Source of the DNA: Ctenosaura bakeri
Taxonomy: Eukaryota; Chordata; Lepidosauria; Squamata; Iguanidae
Direction: 5' to 3'
Assembly (NCBI GenBank): GCA_948474755.1
Contig: CAOLHI010001658.1
Span: 124,001 to 188,000, forward strand
Length of the DNA: 64,000 nt
Shown: in pieces, positions 58,901 to 64,000 of the stretch
How the letters are laid out: the number at the start of each line of letters is the position of its first letter
Position numbering within the stretch: position 1 is the stretch's first letter
The notes under the pieces: generated by a model
Seen by the model: the letters and a program-made list of their open reading frames with translations, nothing else
What the model was told of the DNA's origin: nothing
The model's database searches: none
Made by a program: the position numbers and the translations under genes

Positions 58901-61900
58901 CTTCTTGGAGGAGAAGGTTCACCAGCTGGAGGCACAAGCTTCTAATCTTTGTCTTATTAGGGAAGGTGAGGAGTTTTTGGATAGGGCAGAGAAGACCTTC
59001 CTGAAGACCGAATGCATGGAGGAACTGCCAGATGAGGAAGTCAGCACACTGTGGCAGGAAACGGAGGCTTGGAGGAATGTCACATGGAGGAGTAGGAGGA
59101 CCAGGAAGGAAACAGAGACTCTTAACAGAATCGCTTCAAAGTTCTTGGCCTTATGAACAATGAGGACCACCAGGAGGAGGGAACAGAATGTCAACAAGAA
59201 GGAATCCAACTTCGGCAACAGGAACAAGATCAACACTCCCAGCCTCAACAGACTACCCAGGCAGTCCTAGAAGAACCTGTTCATCGAGGAGCCCTGGACA
59301 AGCCTCAGAAGAGGCGAGTTCTGGTTGTTGGGGACTCCTTGCTCAGAGGAACTTAACCGGCAATTTGCAAACCAGACAAGCTCAATCGAGAGGTCTGCTG
59401 TCTTCCTGGGGCCAAGATCAATCACATAACGGAGAGACTAACCAGGCTGGTCAAGTCCAGTGACCATAAGCCCCTCATTTTGGTTCATATCGGAACCAAT
59501 GACTCTGCGAGGCGCAGCTTTTACCACATCGCAAAGGACTACGAGCTTATGGGAACAAAGGTTAAGGACCTCGGTGCATAGGTGGCCATTTCGTCTCTCC
59601 TCCCTGTTCAAGGACATGGCACACGAAGGGAAAGGGCAATAGCAGAGGTCAACAACTGGCTCCACACATGCTGCCGCCAGCAACAGTTTGGGTTTTTGGA
59701 ACACATCCTGAATTTACAAGAACATGGGCTTCTGGAAAGGGATGGGCTGCACCTCACGAAACTTGGCAGGAATGTTTTTGCAAACAGTCTCACAAGGAGA
59801 ATTAAGAGATCTTTAAACTAAGTTCTGCTGGGAAGGGAAACAATATTATTCAGGGCAAGTGCAGGGGGGAAAGGCCCGAATGATATTGTCCAAGTAGTAT
59901 AAGCGTCCAATGGTGGGAGGAGTAGAAACTATAGCACAGGACTTGCAGGAAGGGCCTGAGGACTTAAGTGTCTCTACACTAATGCACGGAGTACGGGAAA
60001 CAAGCAAGATGAACTTGAACTCCTAGTACAACAAAATAAATACAATTTGATAGCCATCACTGAGACCTAGTGAGATGAGTCTCATCATTGGAATGTAGGA
60101 ATACAGGGGTATAGCCTATTTTGTAGAAACAGACCAAACAAGAAAGGAGGAGTAGCCTTGTATGTCAGGGATGTTTTTACCTGTGAAGAGATCCGTGACT
60201 TAAACCCAGAAAGCCAGGTCGAGAGCATCTGGATAAGAATTAAGAGAGCGAGAAACAATAGGGATATTCTGGTGGGGGTTTACTACAGACCTCCAACCCA
60301 GACTGAGGACTTTGATGACACCTTCCTGAACCAAATGACTGCACATTCAAAAAAGGAGAGATACAGTAATAATAGGAGATTTCAATTACCTGGATATATG
60401 TTGGCAGTCAAACTCTGCCAAGACAGCAAGGTCCAGCAAGTTTCTTGCTTGTCTTGCAGACAATTTCATGGCCCAGAAGGTGGAAGAGGCGACAAGGGGA
60501 TCAAATATTCTAGATCTGATCCTGACCAACAGGGATGAGCTTGTTAATGAGGTAGAAGTGGTTGGATCTTTAGCGGGGAGTGACCATGCCCTACTGGAGT
60601 TTGGCATTCAGTGGGCAGGAGAAGATAAGTGTAGCCAGACACTCATCTTAGATTTTAAAAAAGTGAACTTTTGTAAACTTAAGGAGCTGCTGGCTGAAAC
60701 TCTGTGGTCAAGAATAGTGAAAGGGAAAGGAGTTCAGGAGGCATGGGAGTTCCTTAAAAGGGAGATACTGAAGACACAGTCTAAAACTGTGCCAATAAGG
60801 AGGAAAAATGGAAGGCATCTGAAGAAACCAGAATGGTTGACTAAAGAACTCTCAACTGAGCTAAGTGTTAAGAGAAACATATACAGGAAATGGAAGAAGG
60901 AGGAAACCACCAAAGAAGAATTTAAGCAAGTAGCCAGGAGATGTAGGGAGGAGGTCAGAAAGGCTAAAGCACAGAACGAACTTAGGCTGGCCAGAGACTT
61001 AAAAAACAATAAAAAGGGCTTTTTTAAATATGTCCACAGCAAAAGGAAAAAGAAGGAGATGATAGGGTTGCTGTGCAGGGAAGATGGTGATTTACTAACA
61101 GGGGGAAGAGAAAAGGCAGAACTATTTAACACCTTCTTTGCCTCAGTTTTTTCCCAGAAGGATACAAGCACTCAACCTGGCGATTGGGGAACAGATGAAG
61201 AAGCAGGGGAAATGCAGTACATAATTGGTAGAGAGGTGGTACAGGAATACCTGGCCACACTGGATGAATTCAAATCTCCAGGGCCAGATGAATTGCATCC
61301 TGGAATATTAAAAGAACTGGCAGAGGTCATTTCAGAACCACTTGCTATAATCTTTGAGAAATCTTGGAGGACAGGAGAAGTTCCAGCAGACTGGAAGAGG
61401 GCAAATGTTGTCCCCATCTTCAAGAAGGGGGAAAAAAAGGACCCAAATAATTATCGCCCAATCAGCCTGACATCAGTACCCGGAAAGATCCTGGAGCAAA
61501 TCATTAAGCAGTCAGTTTCTAATCACTTAGAAAGCAATGTGGTAATCACAAAAAGTCAACATGGATTTCTCAAAAATAAGTCATGCCAGACTAATCTTAT
61601 GATAGAGTTACTAGCTTGATAGATGAAGGGAATGCTGTGGATGTAGCATATCTCGATTTCAGTAAGGCCTTTGACAAAGTTCCCCACGACATTCTTGCAA
61701 TGAAGCTAGTAAAATGTGGGCTAGACAGAGCTACTGTTAGTTGGATTTGTAATTGGTTGACCGACCAAACCCAAAGGGTGATCACGAATGGCTGCTTTTC
61801 ATCCTGGAGAGAAGTGACTAGAGGGGTGCCACAGGGTTCTGTCCTGGGCCCAGTGCTGTTCAATATCTTCATCGACGACTTGGATGAAGGAATAGAGGGG

Positions 61901-63184
61901 AAGCTTATCAAATTGGCAGATGACATCAAATTGAGAGGGGTTGCTAATACACAAGAGGACAGGATCAAAATTCAAAATGACCTGGACAGATTGGAGAGCA
62001 GGGCCAAGGCTAACAAAATGAAATTCAACAGAGAGAAGTGTAAGGTCCTACACTTAGGTAGAAAAAATGGAATACAGAAATATAGGATGTGGGACACGTG
62101 GCTGGATAGCAGTACGTGTGAAAGGGATCTAGCAGTCTTACTAGACCACAAGCTGAACATGAGTCAGCAGTGTGATGCAGCAGCCAAGAAAGCCAATGCA
62201 ATTCTCAGCTGCATCAATAGGAGTATGGTGTCTAGATCGAGGGAGGTACTGGTACCACTCTATTCTGCTTTGGTTAGACCTCATCTGGAATACTGTATCC
62301 AGTTCTGGGCACCTCAATTCAAGAAGGATATTGACAAGCTGGAACGTGTCCAGAGGAGGGCGACCAAAATGGTGAGGGGCCTGGAAGCCATGCCGTATGA
62401 GGACAGACTTAGAGAGCTGGATATGTTTAGTCTGCAGAAGAGAAGGTTAAGAGGGGACATGATAGTCATATTTAAATATTTGAAGGGATGCCATGTAGAG
62501 GAGGGAGAGGGCTTGTTTTCTTCTGCTCTAGAGATCAAGACAAGGAGCAATGGATTCAAGCTGCAGGAAAGGACCTGAACCTCAGGAAGAACTTCCTGAC
62601 AGTCAAAGCTGTCCTGCAGTGGAATATGCTGCCTCGGAGTGTAGTGCAGTCTCCTTCTTTAGAGGTTTTTAAGCAGAGGCTGGATGGCCATCTGTCGGGA
62701 GTGCTTTGAGGGTGTTCCTGCATGGCAGGGGGTTGGACTGGATGGCCCGTGTGGTCTCTTCCAACTCTACATTTCTATGATTCTATGAAGGTGAATTTTC
62801 CCTAATACACTGCTACAGTTTATAACAGTTTATTCAGCAAACTTTTTAAAAACAAAACAATACAGGAAAACAAGCCAAGATCATGTTAAATGCCACTACA
62901 GGAATAAAACTGCATGGTGAAATCTAAACCTAATTAATCAATACCTATGGCTCTCTGTAGTAGCAATTAACATTGTTACAGTTTCACTGTGTTCCAAAGC
63001 ATGGCATTTAATTCCTAAATTCCTGAAGGTAGAATTAAATGTTGAAACACTTAGCATACAGATTCTGTTTAAGGTGTACCATTATGTGGCTGTTCATTTC
63101 TAAATTACCTTTGCTGATGAATCAGAGTCCCTTCCATGAAGGAGGCCCAATACCTGACTGAGGCAGGATGTAAAATGTTCATAC
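43823..63184 (-). CDS. CIP2A: CIP2A (KIAA1524), 3' fourteen exons, partial
   Basis: Seen: fourteen minus-strand exons, all phase-consistent (1906 nt, 634 residues plus stop), run from an armadillo-like repeat region into a long Glu/Lys/Gln/Leu-rich coiled coil ending [21 protein letters not shown]. The human protein has about 905 residues, so roughly 270 N-terminal residues lie right of the window. Known: CIP2A is a homodimeric inhibitor of PP2A (B56-type holoenzymes) that stabilises MYC, and it pairs with TOPBP1 to tether broken mitotic chromosomes. The dimer interface and coiled coil lie in the part present here. The frame is open throughout, so the gene appears intact. One intron (55,958-56,907) has U12 AT-AC signals and another carries a full-length CR1. 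Its neighbour on the same strand is MYH15, as in mammals. The promoter is outside the window. Confidence 0.95.
45132..45271 (-). CDS. CIP2A: CIP2A coiled-coil exon
   Basis: 140 nt between a CAAAAG acceptor and a GTAAGT donor. Encodes [19 protein letters not shown] and [11 protein letters not shown]. The first codon is completed by the last A of the preceding exon (A+GT = Ser). Confidence 0.95.
46474..46556 (-). CDS. CIP2A: CIP2A coiled-coil exon
   Basis: 83 nt, acceptor TTTTTCAG, donor GTAAGT. Encodes [20 protein letters not shown] and DKEAKIS, charged heptad-like sequence matching the CIP2A C-terminal coiled coil. Confidence 0.93.
48088..48146 (+). repeat. (GT)n(GA)n microsatellite
   Basis: Seven or eight GT units running into interrupted GA/GAAA repeats, immediately before the SINE head. 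Confidence 0.85.
48147..48325 (+). mobile_element. tRNA-derived SINE nested in L2
   Basis: ccagtgggctgtagtggtaa, ccagagtttgattcctgac, ggaaacccactgtgtgacct, tgccatagtctgaaattac and a short acaaa tail. Confidence 0.85.
49068..49300. mobile_element. Palindromic MITE, family A, decayed copy
   Basis: tcctattgaatcctgggattt, tagtttggtgatgg and, inverted, gcaaaccactgcacatccca with ggataccatatgg. The outer ends are barely recognisable. Confidence 0.5.
49797..49910 (-). CDS. CIP2A: CIP2A coiled-coil exon
   Basis: 114 nt, acceptor ATTTTAG, donor GTAAGT. Encodes [20 protein letters not shown] and [17 protein letters not shown]. Both joins keep frame (AA+G, AA+A, both Lys). Confidence 0.95.
51009..51205 (-). 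CDS. CIP2A: CIP2A coiled-coil exon
   Basis: 197 nt, acceptor CCAAAAG, donor GTAAGA. Encodes [39 protein letters not shown] and [16 protein letters not shown], near-identical to mammalian CIP2A in this segment. Confidence 0.96.
51718..51828 (-). CDS. CIP2A: CIP2A coiled-coil exon
   Basis: 111 nt, phase 0 at both ends, acceptor TTTTTAG, donor GTGAGT. Encodes [20 protein letters not shown] and [17 protein letters not shown]. Confidence 0.96.
51916..51990 (-). CDS. CIP2A: CIP2A exon at start of coiled coil
   Basis: 75 nt, acceptor TCCCACAG, donor GTGAGT. Encodes [19 protein letters not shown], the conserved entry into the coiled coil. Confidence 0.96.
52648..52840 (-). CDS. CIP2A: CIP2A linker exon
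   Basis: 193 nt, acceptor TATACAG, donor GTTAAC (weak). Encodes [19 protein letters not shown], then a less conserved Ser-rich linker and [13 protein letters not shown]. It links the armadillo-like domain with its dimer interface to the coiled coil. Confidence 0.94.
53020..53138 (-). CDS. CIP2A: CIP2A armadillo-like/dimer-interface exon
   Basis: 119 nt, acceptor CTCTAG, donor GTGGGT. Encodes [20 protein letters not shown], then [18 protein letters not shown]. In the human structure this region belongs to the last helical repeats that form the homodimer. Confidence 0.95.
54066..54165 (-). CDS. CIP2A: CIP2A armadillo-like exon
   Basis: 100 nt, acceptor TTTTCAG, donor GTAAGT. Encodes [20 protein letters not shown] and [13 protein letters not shown]. 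Confidence 0.95.
54880..55308 (-). other. 142-codon open frame of unknown nature inside a CIP2A intron
   Basis: Minus-strand ORF between the 54.1 and 55.8 kb exons. The predicted protein has no recognisable domain, signal peptide or repeat. No clear splice sites put it in frame with CIP2A, whose flanking exons already join correctly without it. It could be a decayed transposon or chance. Not called as a gene. Confidence 0.2.
55816..55957 (-). CDS. CIP2A: CIP2A armadillo-like exon, downstream of the AT-AC intron
   Basis: 142 nt. It starts with CG after an AC acceptor and ends at GTAAGC. Encodes [39 protein letters not shown] conventional AG acceptor at 55966 would add TIP before LCADD and shift the phase against the upstream exon. 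The AC site gives VLITLCADD, as in mammals. Confidence 0.93.
55958..56907 (-). other. CIP2A: U12-type AT-AC intron of CIP2A
   Basis: The donor is ATATCCTT (56907-56900), the exact U12 AT-type 5' splice consensus. The branch-point element TCCTTAAC (55975-55968) is also exact, lies ten bases before the AC acceptor and so fits U12 spacing. Joining the exons gives ...DVLI-T-LCADD in frame, matching the known protein. No GT donor or AG acceptor pair gives a conserved join. The 950-bp intron contains a 544-bp Tigger-like MITE. Confidence 0.9.
56019..56562. mobile_element. Tigger/pogo-like MITE inside the AT-AC intron
   Basis: The left end (cagttctccccccacattcgc) and inverted right end (gtgaatgtggagggcctactg) have a CAGT...ACTG form. 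The second motif gactttcgcggg occurs inside both ends. The right side is followed by TA (the left flank is mutated). The GC-rich centre holds about three diverged tandem units of roughly 80 bp (ctgctgcctgtgggattgtg / ctgctgcccacgggatcatg / ctgctctccgtgtgactgca). The open frames over it are compositional. Confidence 0.65.
56908..57067 (-). CDS. CIP2A: CIP2A armadillo-like exon, upstream of the AT-AC intron
   Basis: 160 nt, acceptor TTGCAACAG. Ends GATGTCTTGATAA directly before ATATCCTT. Encodes [40 protein letters not shown] and [13 protein letters not shown]. Confidence 0.93.
57689..57913 (-). CDS. CIP2A: CIP2A armadillo-like exon
   Basis: 225 nt, phase 0 at both ends, acceptor TTGCTCAG, donor GTATCT. 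Encodes [20 protein letters not shown], a Ser/Thr-rich loop, then [20 protein letters not shown] and [10 protein letters not shown]. Confidence 0.95.
58327..58625 (+). repeat. CR1 5' region with tandem unit (period 228 bp)
   Basis: The 71-bp block starting cacacggtctaactgacta and ending ttaggagctcccaac occurs at 58327-58396 and again at 58555-58625. This makes about 1.3 copies of a 228-bp unit. By analogy with monomer-type LINE promoters it may be a repeated promoter unit. Confidence 0.75.
58629..59156 (+). pseudogene. CR1 ORF1, N-terminal part
   Basis: 175-codon frame; the true start may be internal. It contains [20 protein letters not shown] plus KC (CxxC-x14-CxxC, a zinc-binding-like pair known in CR1 ORF1). 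A coiled-coil stretch follows ([18 protein letters not shown]) and then a basic Arg-rich end ([10 protein letters not shown]). Its TGA overlaps the ATG of the next frame (ATGA at 59153-59156). Confidence 0.75.
59153..59821 (+). pseudogene. CR1 ORF1 esterase (SGNH) part
   Basis: One frame with stops at 59354 and 59579. SGNH blocks are visible: [13 protein letters not shown] (block I, catalytic Ser in GDS), [14 protein letters not shown] (block III, GTND) and [16 protein letters not shown] (block V, catalytic Asp and His in DGLH). Known: CR1 ORF1 proteins often carry such an esterase. All catalytic residues survive, but the two stops inactivate it. Confidence 0.82.
59972..60640 (+). pseudogene. 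CR1 ORF2, endonuclease domain
   Basis: The frame from 59972 reads [18 protein letters not shown] and LIAITET then a stop (probably mutated TGG). It continues with [20 protein letters not shown] and [15 protein letters not shown]. It switches frame near 60350 to [16 protein letters not shown] and later [13 protein letters not shown]. The GDFN and SDH motifs are those of the AP-like endonuclease of CR1. Confidence 0.8.
60641..62578 (+). pseudogene. CR1 ORF2, reverse transcriptase domain
   Basis: The first part (to 61619) has a basic linker, then [35 protein letters not shown] and [12 protein letters not shown] frameshift near 61610 leads to [47 protein letters not shown] (catalytic box, more usually F/YADD) and the C-terminal [30 protein letters not shown]. 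It matches the CR1 clade strongly. Confidence 0.88.
62790..63108. other. CIP2A intron, no feature recognised
   Basis: About 320 bp between the CR1 3' end and the exon at 63109; no repeat or regulatory signal seen. Confidence 0.5.
63109..63184 (-). CDS. CIP2A: CIP2A armadillo-like exon (first in window)
   Basis: 76 nt, acceptor AACATAG preceded by a C9 run in the polypyrimidine tract, donor GTAATT. Encodes [19 protein letters not shown] and SDSSAK, continuing directly into [10 protein letters not shown] of the next exon. Earlier exons lie beyond 64,000. Confidence 0.9.
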
Positions 63185-63445
63185 CTATGTTGTTGGGGGG
63201 GGGAAAAAATCAATGCTGACATTTCTCTTATATTTGAAAGAGACAAATCAAAATAAAATCTTAAAAGACAGGCAATAATCAATGAGTCTCAATAGAAATG
63301 GGCTAATTCCAAGGCTCAAGAAACACTAACTCTGTTCAGACACTCATATCAGTGCCTAATGTACAGAACTATAAAAAGCCATTTTCTATATGCAATTAGC
63401 AATTTCACATCTCCACTGCGTAACGCCTCTAATTAAGCATATGAC

Positions 63446-63696
63446 ATATTTGCTGGTGTATAAGATACACTTTTTTTCTTAAAAAAATACCCTCTGAAAA
63501 TGGGGCACATCTTATACACCAGCAAATACGGTAACACTAAAACCATAGGGTGCAATATTCCTTTCCTTCCCTTCCTTTCCTGTGCATTTCACTCACCAGA
63601 GAACTAAAAAAAAAAAAAAAAAATCCTGAAGAAACTCTTGAAAAGTGGGGTGCTTCTTATATGCCGGTGTATCTAATACGCCAGCAAATATGGTAA
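63446..63696. mobile_element. MITE with duplicated right end
   Basis: The arm tatttgctggtgtataaga (from 63447) is inverted exactly at tcttatacaccagcaaata (ending 63528). A second, diverged right end (cttcttatatgccggtgtat ... cgccagcaaatatggtaa) lies at 63653-63696, after a 17-bp poly-A. Either a composite of two copies or an element with internal duplication. Family not identified. Confidence 0.55.
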
Positions 63697-64000
63697 TTTC
63701 CCATCTCATCTATATTAGCAAACTATGCTTAGCAGCTTTGTGAAAAGACCAGATATTAAACTAACTTCAGTGTCCTAGCTTGTTCCAAAGCTGTTTATCT
63801 CTTCTGGCCAGACACAATGAAAAACAATGCTTGGAGACTTCTGGGTAAATTGTAGCTCCAATAAAGGGGCTGCATGTCCACTCTCCAGCTGAAGAATATG
63901 CATTTATAATCTTTCATGACACTTTGAAGTTAGGTTGGGCCCAGAAACAAAAGGTTTGAAACTGGATCTAGACTACAGGTTGGCGGACAGCGTAGATGAG

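Larger units (their letters stand above)
58327..62787 (+). mobile_element. CR1 LINE, nearly full length, inactive
   Basis: A 4.46-kb plus-strand CR1 lies in the CIP2A intron, antisense to the gene. In order it has a 5' region with a 228-bp tandem unit, an ORF1 with a CxxC...CxxC motif, coiled coil and SGNH esterase, an ORF2 with apurinic-type endonuclease and reverse transcriptase, and the CR1 3' signature (ggttggactggatggcccgt, tctatgattctatg). At least two stops in the esterase frame, one in the endonuclease and two frameshifts in ORF2 show it is dead. The short 3' copy at 31.4 kb is the same subfamily. Most CR1 copies are severely 5'-truncated, so a near-complete one is relatively rare. 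Confidence 0.92.

Overview
The window is vertebrate genomic DNA with no bacterial-type gene organisation. It consists of short minus-strand exons in large introns, set in a background of interspersed repeats. The repeat mix is CR1 and L2 LINEs, BovB/RTE-like fragments, a tRNA-derived SINE present about a dozen times, a tyrosine-recombinase retrotransposon and several MITE families. It points to a squamate reptile, probably a lizard. The species cannot be named from the sequence.

Two host genes were recognised by translating exons and checking every splice phase. At 2.7-11.0 kb (minus strand) lie four 5' coding exons of a class II sarcomeric-type myosin heavy chain, best assigned to MYH15. They give the start codon, the SH3-like N-terminal domain and the first part of the motor; the rest of the gene runs off the left edge. 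At 43.8-63.2 kb (minus strand) lie fourteen consecutive 3' exons of CIP2A (KIAA1524). They encode about 634 residues, from the later armadillo-like repeats to the C-terminal coiled coil and stop; the first exons lie beyond the right edge. The order MYH15-CIP2A, both on the same strand, is as on human chromosome 3q13.

The 11-43 kb interval between them is intergenic or 5' flank of MYH15 and holds only repeats. These are an L2 3' end (17.5-18.2 kb), a truncated CR1 (20.1-21.1 kb), a decayed minus-strand Ngaro/DIRS-type retrotransposon (about 22.4-30.2 kb) carrying gag, RNase H, tyrosine recombinase and SGNH-hydrolase remnants, BovB-like LINE pieces (30.6-32.3 kb), a cluster of opposed SINEs (34.0-34.7 kb) and a perfect 120-bp inverted repeat (40.04-40.29 kb). 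Inside the first CIP2A intron of the window sits a nearly full-length, plus-strand CR1 (58.3-62.8 kb) with an esterase-bearing ORF1 and an endonuclease/RT ORF2, both interrupted by stops and frameshifts.

The most notable observations are: a CIP2A intron (55,958-56,907) with textbook U12-type AT-AC splice signals; a mismatch-free 120-bp inverted repeat with a 5-nt spacer and a direct repeat of its centre, as expected from a foldback template switch; and the Ngaro-like element with its hydrolase. No new biological system was found. All coordinates of exons come from manual reading of splice sites; family names of repeats are by recognition, not by search.
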